From a bacterium (lineage in GTDB: Bacteria; SZUA-79; Acidulodesulfobacterales; Acidulodesulfobacteraceae), in the NCBI GenBank assembly GCA_021784835.1, contig JAJYHI010000023.1:1-13280 (forward strand): 13,280 nucleotides of DNA, given 5' to 3'. The notes beneath the pieces are model-generated. The model worked only from the letters and a program-made list of their open reading frames with translations. It ran no database searches and had not been told where the DNA came from. Shown piece by piece: positions 6,560 through 13,141 of this stretch. Every line of letters starts with the position of its first letter. Position 1 is the stretch's first letter. A program made the translations under genes and the position numbers.

Positions 6560-7141
6560 TTGAATTCTAATAATTTATTCGACGAAAAACGGGTGCAAAT
6601 TCACAGCTCTGAATGGGATATTGTTGCCGCCGCCGTCAAAAGGTCAATGCAACTAACGGCAGAGATAAACAAGCTGTCTTTCGACGATGTAGCAAAAGTA
6701 AGGGAAATTTTCAGCGAATTGACTGGCAGACAGGTAGATGAAACATTCACCCTTATACCGCCTTTTTATTCTTCTTACGGTCTGGATATAAGGGTTGGAC
6801 GCAAAGTATTTATAAACCAGTGCTGTACTATTTACGATATGGGAGGCGTTGACATAGACGATAACGTAATGGTCGGACCGAACGTTAATATCATCACCAC
6901 AAGCCATCCGCTTGAACCTTCCCAACGAAGAGTTTATATTGAAGCAAGGCCGATAGTAATTGAAAAAAACGTTTGGATCGCAACGGGTGCCACCATAATC
7001 GGAGGCGTTACCATCGGCAAGAACTCGGTAATAGCAGCAGGCGCAGTTGTTACCAAAGACGTTCCTCCAAACAGCTTTTCGGCAGGCGTGCCGGCCAAGG
7101 TCGTTCGTTCATTCGAGGAAAACATATCGGATAAGCCTTAA
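6560..7141 (+). CDS. Maltose/galactoside-type sugar O-acetyltransferase
   Basis: The 193-residue product is a left-handed beta-helix acetyltransferase of the maltose/galactoside (Maa/LacA) type, which moves acetyl from acetyl-CoA to a sugar hydroxyl in the cytoplasm. An N-terminal helical region (about 1-60) precedes hexapeptide repeats: PPFYSSYGLDIRVGRKVFIN, DIDDNVMVGPNVNIITTSHP, then VIEKNVWIATGATIIGGVTI and GKNSVIAAGAVVTKDVPPNS. H116 in TTSHPLE is the catalytic histidine position of the family, and the GVPAKVVRSF ending is typical. The start is TTG 6560, with an AAGGA site at 6548-6552; no ATG is available that keeps the N-terminal helix. The gene looks intact and stands alone; the exact sugar is unknown. 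Confidence 0.93.
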   Translation: MNSNNLFDEKRVQIHSSEWDIVAAAVKRSMQLTAEINKLSFDDVAKVREIFSELTGRQVDETFTLIPPFYSSYGLDIRVGRKVFINQCCTIYDMGGVDIDDNVMVGPNVNIITTSHPLEPSQRRVYIEARPIVIEKNVWIATGATIIGGVTIGKNSVIAAGAVVTKDVPPNSFSAGVPAKVVRSFEENISDKP

Positions 7142-7368
7142 TTTACGGAAAACGATATTAATAAAAATTTTATTATTGAATTCGGCAGTGATTTTGGGTT
7201 TATCGTATTATACGTTATGCATTGATTTTTTTATAATGTAATTATATTTTTTTTAATTTATTATATTATAAAATCAAGCAGCGCTTAAGGGTTTTCTGAA
7301 AAATAAAGGAATAAATGCGATATAATAAATTATATATAATATTCTAATTATAAGGAGGCAGATAAATT

Positions 7369-8436
7369 ATGAGAATACTTTTTGAACCTATAGAAATAGG
7401 CGGAATTAAAATTAAAAACCGAATAATGATGGCGCCAATGTGCATGTATTCCGCAAATGACGGCGTAATTTCCGATTTCCATACTGCGCATTTGGGAGCA
7501 AGGGCATTGGGCGGAGTAGGCCTCATAATCGTCGAGGCTACTGGAGTTAGCCCCGAAGGGAGAATCAGTCCCTACGACTGCGGCATTTGGAGCGAAAAAC
7601 AGGCAGAGGCATTTAAGCCTGTGGTGAAATTCTGCAAATCCTGCGGAACGGCAATGGGTATACAGCTGGCACACGCTGGCAGGAAAGCCTCTACAAATGC
7701 TCCCTGGTTCGGCGGGGGGCCATTAAGTATCGAGGAAGGAGGATGGCAGGTTGTTGCTCCAAGCCCATTGCGGTTCGACGAATCACATCCGGTTCCAAAA
7801 GAAATGGATAAAGGAGATATTGAAAAGGTCATAGAAGATTTCGCGGGCTCGGCAAAAAATGCCGATAAGGCAGGTTTCGATGTTATCGAAATACACGCGG
7901 CACACGGATATTTGATAAACGAATTTCTATCGCCCATTTCTAACAAACGCACCGATAAATACGGCGGACGCTTAGAAAACAGGGCTAGGCTTCTTTTGGA
8001 GATAATAGGCGCGATAAAAAAAGGAAACTGGCCCAAAAACAAACCTATTTTTGTAAGAATTTCCGCGGTAGATTGGGTGGAAGACGGATTTAGCCTGGAT
8101 GAAGCGGTAGAATTGTCGACAGCCTTAAAAGAATCCGGTGTTTCCCTGATAGACTGCTCTTCGGGAGGAATAGCGCCTAACGCCAAAATGAACGTGTATT
8201 TCGGCTATCAGCTAGGATTTGCCAAAAAAATAAAGGAAAGGGCTGGGATTGCGGTATCGGGAGTGGGCCTTATTACTAAACCTGAATTTGCAGATTTTAT
8301 ATTAAGTTCGGGAACGGCCGATATGGTGGAAATGGGCAGGGAACTCCTCAGAAACCCTTACTGGCCGTTAAACGCGGCGAGAAAGCTTGGGGTTGACATT
8401 GAATGGCCAAAGCAATATCTAAGGGCAAAAATTTAA
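7369..8436 (+). CDS. Old Yellow Enzyme-family NAD(P)H:flavin oxidoreductase (YqjM-like)
   Basis: The 355-residue product is an FMN-dependent TIM-barrel ene-reductase of the thermophilic-like/YqjM class, which reduces activated C=C bonds with NAD(P)H. Class markers are visible: C25 and Y27 in MMAPMCMYSA (the YqjM-type Cys-Tyr pair that tunes FMN), the substrate-binding H176 and H179 with following Y181 in EIHAAHGYLINEFLSP, the RTDKYGG loop, VRISAVDW, and the C-terminal FMN phosphate-binding part with SGVGLIT and MGRELLRNPYWP. The length is normal and there is no lesion. A strong AAGGAGG ribosome site lies 10 bases before the ATG. A long AT-rich leader (7142-7368) precedes it with several TATAAT-like boxes, but no convincing paired promoter can be chosen. 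The physiological substrate cannot be inferred. Confidence 0.95.
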   Translation: MRILFEPIEIGGIKIKNRIMMAPMCMYSANDGVISDFHTAHLGARALGGVGLIIVEATGVSPEGRISPYDCGIWSEKQAEAFKPVVKFCKSCGTAMGIQLAHAGRKASTNAPWFGGGPLSIEEGGWQVVAPSPLRFDESHPVPKEMDKGDIEKVIEDFAGSAKNADKAGFDVIEIHAAHGYLINEFLSPISNKRTDKYGGRLENRARLLLEIIGAIKKGNWPKNKPIFVRISAVDWVEDGFSLDEAVELSTALKESGVSLIDCSSGGIAPNAKMNVYFGYQLGFAKKIKERAGIAVSGVGLITKPEFADFILSSGTADMVEMGRELLRNPYWPLNAARKLGVDIEWPKQYLRAKI

Positions 8437-8535
8437 CAAAAAATTATATTCCTAAATCAGGCAAAAATGCTTAAATTCCCCAATAAATAACGCAGCATAT
8501 AGCGGCAAGCAGAAACGGGAGGAAATAGTTTATAA

Positions 8536-8872
8536 ATGCTCCATCTGATAGTGCTTGCAGGAGGAGGCATAGAAGAAGAGGTTTCTAGATTTACCCTGTC
8601 TGTGTTTATCTAATGTTACAGCGCCGATTTTCCTCTTGGAACGTTAATAATAAATTTAAACGGAATCCTTATTATAGGTTTTTAAGCATATATACCTTAC
8701 CGAGACCGTGGACGCAGGTCTAGGAGTTAAATTTTTTCTAATAAAGAGAATTTTAGGCGGATATGCGATATTTTCAACTTTTACTCTTGAAGGATTTACG
8801 CTTTTGGAAAAAGGGGAATATTTGAAAGCTTTTTATTATATATGCGGAACAAATATAATCGGCTTTGCTTAA
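8536..8872 (+). pseudogene. crcB: Fluoride channel CrcB/FluC relic
   Basis: Two frames combine into a CrcB-like sequence. The first reads MLHLIVLAGGGIEEEVSRF, a stop at 8611-8613, then DFPLGTLIINLNGILIIGF, matching the G-x-G and PLGTLxxN blocks of CrcB. After a stop at 8683 and a frame change, the second reads GVKFFLIKRILGGYAIFSTF, then TLEGFTLLEKGEYLKAFYYI, matching the G-GG-TTFSTF-E and leucine/glycine helix of the family, with AI in place of TT before FSTF. Functional CrcB is a dimeric inner-membrane fluoride exporter of about 120-130 residues. This copy has stops and frame changes, so it is dead. A GGAGGAAA site lies before the ATG. It ends against the PIN relic on the other strand at about 8870. 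Confidence 0.75.
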
Positions 8873-9076
8873 AAGTTCGTTTAAAAAATCTAATTTTTCC
8901 GGTTTCTTTATCTTTATGTTGTGAATCGACTCAAACTTAACGAGATTCGATATATAAATTTTGATAATATTGAGATTTTGAAGCTCGAAGAAAAGATAGG
9001 AGCGGGATTTCCCTTTTTATGAATAAGCGGCGGAAAATACGACGTTGCTATCCAGAAAAACTTTTAATTTTTCCAT
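8870..9076 (-). pseudogene. PIN-domain toxin relic (VapC-like)
   Basis: On the minus strand an ATG at 9076, overlapping the end of the AbrB antitoxin gene, begins MEKLKVFLDSNVVFSAAYS and then meets a stop after 19 codons. The same frame continues KGKSRSYLFFELQNLNIIKI, then YISNLVKFESIHNIKIKKPE. The order LDSNVvfSAAYS-KG..., then SNLV-FE...NI-KKPE, is the start of a PIN domain of the PF13470 type with the first two acidic positions. The remaining half (third and fourth acidic residues) is gone; homology stops where the crcB relic begins. It should be inactive. Confidence 0.7.
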
Positions 9077-9327
9077 TTCTTTAGAATTTTAGCCTTTTCG
9101 TCTTTTTTTAATACATCTTCTTCTATAAGTTCTTTTACAAAATCATCGTCAAATGTTCTTGCCGCCTGTTTTAATTTTTTTAAAGGTATCGCATAAGCGG
9201 GTTTTATGACGAGTTCCCCGTTTCTTTCTTCTAGTATAACAGGCTGTTTGCTTTTTATATTATATTTTTTTCTTAAATTGCTGGGTATAGTAATTTGTCC
9301 CCTTTCTCCCACTATTAACGTTTCCAT
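9064..9327 (-). CDS. SpoVT/AbrB-type antitoxin
   Basis: The 87-residue product opens with METLIVGERGQITIPSNLRK, the swapped-hairpin DNA-binding motif of SpoVT-AbrB antitoxins (GqitIPs-lRkk), followed by YNIKSKQPVILEERNGELVI and KPA. The C-terminal tail is helical and charged and would bind the toxin. GGAGG stands 8 bases before the ATG. The gene overlaps the PIN toxin relic by 13 bases in the usual antitoxin-toxin order. The antitoxin is intact while the toxin is broken. It probably autoregulates its own promoter in the AT-rich DNA at 9328-9420, where no clear -35/-10 pair could be picked. Confidence 0.9.
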   Translation of the reverse strand: METLIVGERGQITIPSNLRKKYNIKSKQPVILEERNGELVIKPAYAIPLKKLKQAARTFDDDFVKELIEEDVLKKDEKAKILKKWKN

Positions 9328-9473
9328 TTATATCGCCTCCGCATCTGGGTCTCAAATTTCATTTGACTTATATATTAATAAATTATTCTTAATATATAAA
9401 TATTATATACCTATTTTCAGAAAATATGCAAATAAATTATTAAAATTATTTCATAAATTTTAAATATATTTTT

Positions 9474-9489
9474 GCGCTTTAAAAAGCGC
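9474..9489. other. Short perfect hairpin GCGCTTT-AA-AAAGCGC
   Basis: A 7-bp inverted repeat with a 2-base centre, followed on the plus strand by TTCTTATTTT. It could be a weak terminator but no plus-strand gene ends here. The surrounding 9328-9584 shows no gene. Confidence 0.4.
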
Positions 9490-9584
9490 TTCTTATTTTA
9501 AAATATGAGACATGCTTTTAAAGGCCATTTAAAGTTTGTTTTGAGACAAATAATTTCCGCTATTAAAAAGAAATTAAAAATTAA

Positions 9585-9613
9585 TTGAATATATTACTGC
9601 ATATTGCTATATT
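9585..9613 (+). promoter_or_regulatory. Promoter-like sequence before a small frameshifted ORF
   Basis: TTGAAT (9585-9590) and TATATT (9608-9613) are 17 bases apart. Transcription would begin near 9620, immediately before a GAGGAGG ribosome site and ATG 9632. Confidence 0.45.
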
Positions 9614-9631
9614 CTTACTGAGGAGGCCAGA

Positions 9632-9795
9632 ATGAAAAAAGAATATACAAACGGAGGCGAGTCTATTACGGCGACTTTCATACTGCACCGGCAAATCTGT
9701 ATGCGGCAGGCATGCCGCCGGCTCCGGTTCCTATTACTATGGCGCCGTATTCTTTCATAACATTTCTTTTATTTTTAAGGTTTAATATTATATAA
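9632..9795 (+). pseudogene. Small frameshifted ORF of unknown family
   Basis: With a strong GGAGG site and a promoter-like pair upstream, the frame opens MKKEYTNGGES and then, if one T is restored near 9668, reads YGDFHTAPANLYAAGMPPAP, then VPITMAPYSFITFLLFL and a stop at 9793-9795. The un-shifted frame instead gives an Arg/Leu-rich tail of 31 residues that does not look like a protein. The Ala/Pro/Gly-rich block followed by a short hydrophobic end is not a family I recognise. It could be the remnant of a larger gene that lost its 3' part. Confidence 0.4.
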
Positions 9796-9862
9796 TTATA
9801 CCGCATATTTATTCCGCCAAAATTTTAAAATTAAATTCCTTTTTTTATTGAGGTCAAAATGC

Positions 9863-11824
9863 TTAAAATCCGAAAGATGCCTGGATATAAATAAATCTTG
9901 GCATGCCCGGCATAACTTCCTGAACGGGATTAGAGCCTGAAGCGGAGTAAGTATAGTCCGACCACCAATTATAACGCCTATTTAGAATATTGGTCATCGA
10001 AAGCGACAATTTTACGGTCTTAAGATTTATCCCGTCAAATAACGATATTTTTCTTAAATTGAATTTTCGCGACGCATAACCGTTTAAAATGAAATAACCG
10101 CCGATTTCATAATTTTGATTTATATCGTAATATAACCCGTTGGTCTGAGCGCTTACGGGAACATACTGCGTTCCCGTATATCTCCCCCATATCTTTAGAT
10201 GAGCGCCTAAAACTTTGGTAAAACCACCTAAATCCGCTGAGTCTTTAGGGATATAAGAAATATGCTGCCCTGCCGAGACCGACCCGTAATTTCCGGTAAA
10301 ACTTGAAGTGAATTGCGCTATATTATAAGAGTAATCCGCAGATACGCCGGATATTTTATTAATATTATATTTAGACGACAGTTTAAAACCTTCCCGCATT
10401 GCCTTTCCCGAATTAAAAGATGCTGAAACGCCTATAATCGGATTGTAAACGGAATTAAATTTATTGTTATAATTTTTTCTGTAAATATTTGCGCTTAAAA
10501 AAAGATTTTTATGCGAATATTTTGCGCCGAGTTCATAATCCGTTATGTTTTGAGGTTTTTCGGCCATTAACGGGTCGTAGCTTTCCGTAACTTCCTCCGT
10601 TTCGGAATTATTAGAAATATACTTAGACCCTACCAGCGGAACCCCGACCGTTTTGCCCCATACGGCGTAAATCTCGACAACCTTAGCCGGAGAATAGACG
10701 GCCAATATAGAAGGCTGCCAGTAGTTATAAAAATTGGAAAGGGTCCCGCCTACAGCGTAATAATAACCCGGTTTATAGTCTGCGACTTTTTTAATTGTTT
10801 GGTATTTTAAAGCCGCCTCTACGAAAAATTTTTCAGGAATTATTTTGATTTTATCCTGCGCATATACCGAATAATTAGACATTGCGTCATATTCATCCCA
10901 TGCATCGTTATACATATCCCCTTCCGGCATATTGTAGCTTCCGTACCAAAACTCTGCCGACCTTGTTGAATACGACAAAAAATCTCCGCCCAATTTAATA
11001 TCGTTTAAAGGCAATTTCACGATAAACATAGGGGCGTCGCCTATCTCGGCAATATTATCTATAAAATTATGGTAAGCCGTTCCAGACTGGGAAGAGCCGA
11101 ATTCCGCCGCCGGATTATAGGAATTCTGAAGAGTCGGCGCCGCCCAATTTACCGAAGAATTAGGCAGATAGCCTCCGTTAAGCAGGGTAAGGGTGTTCGG
11201 TTGAAAATTAGGATTGGCGTAACTGTTTCTAAGATATCTTTTATAGCTGTATAAAACTTTGTTTTCGAAAGTAACATTTTTATTTATATAATTCTTCCAT
11301 TTTAATGCGGCATGCCATCTGTATTCGTTATTGTAAACATATGCCAGCCCCGTCGGAAAATTAAACTGGTATCCGTAAATATCTTCAAGAGATTTTGAAA
11401 ATACCTGCGGAACGTAACCCCTGCCTTCATTATTTCCGTATACAAATGCAATATTGGATTTATTGCCGTTGTAATATTTTCTTAAAGCGGCATAATAGTT
11501 TCTATTGCTTTCTGACGTATTTTGAATCCATCCGTTAGAATTACTTTCCAGAGCTTTTATATATAGCATAATGCCGCTTTGCAATATGCCCGTATTCAAA
11601 TTAAACCCGTATTTTTTCGTATCGAAATCTCCGTATCCTCCAAATACGTCCGCGTAAAATTTTTCTGCGGGCATAACGGATGAAAGTTTAATCCCTTTTT
11701 TTATTTTAACTTTAAATTTTATTTTTTTTAGGCTTTTATCGGCGTAAACATTTACGGCGTTAAAGGAAAATAACGGCAGTAACAATAAGCATAATTGAAT
11801 GTAAATTATAAACCGTTTATTCAT
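9863..11824 (-). CDS. TonB-dependent receptor-like beta-barrel lacking the plug domain
   Basis: The 653-residue product has a signal peptide (MNKRFIIYIQLCLLLLPLFS..., cleavage after VYA, about residue 28) and then, after a basic linker (SLKKIKFKVKIKKGIK), goes straight into barrel sequence: FYADVFGGYGDFDTKKYGFN. In ordinary receptors that GGYG-F-TKKYG strand follows a plug of about 130-160 residues. No plug motifs and no TonB box are visible. The rest is a typical TonB-receptor barrel with YAVWGKTVGVPLVGSKYI, ITDYELGAKYSH, a late LSMTNILNRRYNW and the terminal PGMPRFIYIQASFGF ending in aromatic F. These proteins take up metal chelates or other ligands across the outer membrane; without a plug it could not gate normally. 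No frameshift is seen. Its ATG abuts a 22-bp repeat shared with the IS1380 relic; the only ribosome site candidate is GGTGAG, 7 bases upstream. Confidence 0.85.
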   Translation of the reverse strand: MNKRFIIYIQLCLLLLPLFSFNAVNVYADKSLKKIKFKVKIKKGIKLSSVMPAEKFYADVFGGYGDFDTKKYGFNLNTGILQSGIMLYIKALESNSNGWIQNTSESNRNYYAALRKYYNGNKSNIAFVYGNNEGRGYVPQVFSKSLEDIYGYQFNFPTGLAYVYNNEYRWHAALKWKNYINKNVTFENKVLYSYKRYLRNSYANPNFQPNTLTLLNGGYLPNSSVNWAAPTLQNSYNPAAEFGSSQSGTAYHNFIDNIAEIGDAPMFIVKLPLNDIKLGGDFLSYSTRSAEFWYGSYNMPEGDMYNDAWDEYDAMSNYSVYAQDKIKIIPEKFFVEAALKYQTIKKVADYKPGYYYAVGGTLSNFYNYWQPSILAVYSPAKVVEIYAVWGKTVGVPLVGSKYISNNSETEEVTESYDPLMAEKPQNITDYELGAKYSHKNLFLSANIYRKNYNNKFNSVYNPIIGVSASFNSGKAMREGFKLSSKYNINKISGVSADYSYNIAQFTSSFTGNYGSVSAGQHISYIPKDSADLGGFTKVLGAHLKIWGRYTGTQYVPVSAQTNGLYYDINQNYEIGGYFILNGYASRKFNLRKISLFDGINLKTVKLSLSMTNILNRRYNWWSDYTYSASGSNPVQEVMPGMPRFIYIQASFGF

Positions 11825-11845
11825 ACCTTAACTCACCGTTAGAAA
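11824..11845. repeat. 22-bp exact direct repeat, copy 1
   Basis: This begins TACCTTAACTCACC and is identical to 12054-12075. It overlaps the first base of the TonB-receptor start codon. The 208 bases between the copies (11846-12053) are AT-rich with no gene. On the minus strand they hold only a weak promoter-like pair for the receptor, TTGCAA at 11999-12004 and TAAAAA at 11976-11981. Confidence 0.85.
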
Positions 11846-12053
11846 CTTAATATTTTAATTTTAAGTATTTTCTTTTATCGTTTTTATTATTTTTAATGAT
11901 TAGTTATAGAGTAGTTTTTTGTTTTTAGCAAAAACAGGCTGTCATTATTTAGTTTTTTCGGATAACATTTATCTTTTTTTATCCCAAAAAACGTGAAATT
12001 GCAAAAAAGAGGATTTTTAAACAGGTCTCTTCCGTTGGTTTATATATTGTATG

Positions 12054-12075
12054 TACCTTAACTCACCGTTAGAAA
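12054..12075. repeat. 22-bp exact direct repeat, copy 2
   Basis: This is identical to 11824-11845 and lies directly upstream of the IS1380 promoter and leader hairpin. It may be the left end of the IS1380-family element, or a duplicated target-flanking sequence; the end of the element is not otherwise defined. Confidence 0.85.
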
Positions 12076-12076
12076 T

Positions 12077-12106
12077 TTGAAAACCACCCTCAAGTTATTG
12101 TAAAAT
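12077..12106 (+). promoter_or_regulatory. Probable transposase promoter
   Basis: TTGAAA (12077-12082) and TAAAAT (12101-12106) are 18 bases apart. Transcription would begin near 12113, that is, inside the loop of the leader inverted repeat and after its first arm. Confidence 0.5.
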
Positions 12107-12146
12107 ATAGGTATCTAACAAATACTAACAATAACCCAAAGGGTGG
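12084..12146 (+). promoter_or_regulatory. Leader inverted repeat covering the transposase ribosome site
   Basis: CCACCCT (12084-12090) pairs with AGGGTGG (12140-12146), and GTTATTGT (12094-12101) with ACAATAAC (12128-12135). The 3' arm holds the purine-rich ribosome site GGGTGG just before ATG 12153. Read-through transcripts would carry both arms and hide the site; transcripts from the promoter at 12077-12106 would start after the first arm and leave it free. Confidence 0.55.
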
Positions 12147-12212
12147 CTTATAATGAAAATTTTATCACTAAAATTAAAAATGGGCAACGAAAAATCTACA
12201 TCATTCGGCGAT

Positions 12213-12262
12213 ATATTCTTCTGCGGAATTGAAAAAGCATGCCTTTTTCAGCAGAAGAATAT
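12213..12262. repeat. Compound palindromic insertion, copy 1 (50 bp)
   Basis: Outer arms ATATTCTTCTGC (12213-12224) and GCAGAAGAATAT (12251-12262) are perfect inverse complements. They enclose a GGAATT spacer, inner hairpin GAAAAAG-CATGC-CTTTTTC (12231-12249) and one A. It adds 16 codons (IFFCGIEKACLFQQKN) between TSFGD and MVLIPDF. Confidence 0.85.
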
Positions 12263-12663
12263 GGTTCTAATACCCGATTTTATTAAAAAATTAGGCATTG
12301 AAGAAAGATTAGATTCTTATCTTCCTAAAGCCGGAAGCAACAGAGGCTATAAGCCTTCTCAAAAAATATTGTCATTCCTATCTTCCGTTATGTTGTCCGG
12401 CGAAGGCAGATACGTTAATATAGACCGTCTAAGAAAAGACGATACTATTAAAACTATATGGGGATTAAATAATATGCCTCTCAGCACTAAGATAGGCGAA
12501 TGGTTTTTAAAGAACGGAGAAAGTAAAGGAGATTTTGCAACGGGAAAGACCAAAAAAATAATAGACGATATATCTTTAGATTTAGCCATAGAAGCATTAA
12601 AAAAAATATCAAAAGAAGCAATATTCGGTGCCGACGTTTCCCTGATAGAAGCCAATAAGAAAC

Positions 12664-12713
12664 ATATTCTTTTGCAGAAAAAGCATGCTTTTTCAATACA
12701 CGCAAAAGAATAT
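12664..12713. repeat. Compound palindromic insertion, copy 2 (50 bp, inverted)
   Basis: Outer arms ATATTCTTTTGC (12664-12675) and GCAAAAGAATAT (12702-12713) are perfect inverse complements and enclose the 18-bp palindrome GAAAAAGCATGCTTTTTC (12677-12694). The spacers (1 base left, 7 right) mirror those of copy 1, so it lies in the opposite orientation. It splits the IS1380 block IEANKK...TYKGF. Confidence 0.85.
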
Positions 12714-12802
12714 ATTAAAAAACATATAAAGGCTTCAGAGGCATGGGTTCTTTATTAGGCTTCGTAAACGGCTACTGCTTATATTCCGGTTTTAGAAATG
12801 AT

Positions 12803-12867
12803 ATAAACATATTATTCCGCACGTTTATAAAAAGCATGCCTTTTTACGTGCGGAATAATATGTTTAT
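12803..12867. repeat. Compound palindromic insertion, copy 3 (65 bp)
   Basis: Arms of 21 bp (12803-12823 and 12847-12867) are perfect inverse complements; the inner end of the left arm is TTCCGCACG. They enclose TTTA and the hairpin TAAAAAG-CATGC-CTTTTTA (12828-12846), nearly the same core as copy 1. It splits FRND from MVHASVG. Confidence 0.85.
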
Positions 12868-13114
12868 GGTTCACGCCTCTGTCGGATTATTAGACCAGAT
12901 TAAGCAAATTCACAAAAAGCTCTCGGAAAACGTCATTAAAATGATTTACAGGTCAGACTCTGTCGGATACGATTCGGACATAATTGAATACTGCTCTAAC
13001 AACAATAATAATATACTGCTCCCATTAGTCAAGACAATTTTTTTATCTATCTACTTCCTCTTTTTATTTCCTTTTTTATTATTCTATAATCTTTTATATC
13101 TTTTTATGGATCAT

Positions 13115-13134
13115 CAAGAGGGGTACCCCTCTTG
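13115..13134. repeat. 20-bp perfect palindrome near the IS3 end
   Basis: CAAGAGGGG-TA-CCCCTCTTG lies just outside the IS3 transposase stop and follows GGATCAT. It is probably part of the IS3 terminus or its leader/terminator structure; no T run follows it on either strand. The DNA at 13031-13114 is T-rich and shows no gene. Confidence 0.7.
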
Positions 13135-13141
13135 AAAAAAA

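Larger units (their letters stand above)
12153..13030 (+). pseudogene. IS1380-family transposase relic carrying three palindromic insertions
   Basis: The N-terminal part reads NEKSTSFGD, then MVLIPDFIKKLGIEERLDSY and SNRGYKPSQKILSFLSSVML, which is the IS1380 N-terminal layout. Next comes the first catalytic block GADVSLIEANKK. One missing A in the A run near 12717-12722 shifts the frame; the next frame gives TYKGFRGMGSLLGFVNGYCL (family TYKGF-GY-P--GF), then FRND, MVHASVGLLDQIKQIHKKLS and the second catalytic block YRSDSVGYDSDIIEYC. The C-terminal third with the last acidic residue is absent, and the coding match fades at about 13020-13030 before an IS3 element. Three palindromes (12213-12262, 12664-12713, 12803-12867) interrupt the family alignment without breaking the frame. 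The transposase is dead; a full family member is about 430-460 residues. Confidence 0.85.

Noticed and set aside
7572..8186. Long open frame (204 codons) on the minus strand.
   Set aside because: It lies wholly antisense to the intact oxidoreductase, has no family resemblance and no ribosome site.
8701..8725. Sequence resembling the tRNA-Arg variable/T arm (GTGGACGCAGGT).
   Set aside because: It is inside the crcB relic, lacks the TTC loop and the second stem strand, and is explained by the coding remnant.
12359..12655. Minus-strand open frames within the IS1380 relic.
   Set aside because: They are antisense shadows of the transposase with no recognisable product.
12205..12870. The three repeated palindromes read as a CRISPR or REP array.
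   Set aside because: Spacing is irregular, orientation differs between copies, and all lie inside one transposase coding sequence.
13115..13140. The 20-bp palindrome read as a rho-independent terminator.
   Set aside because: No T run follows the stem on either strand; on the plus strand it is followed by A residues.
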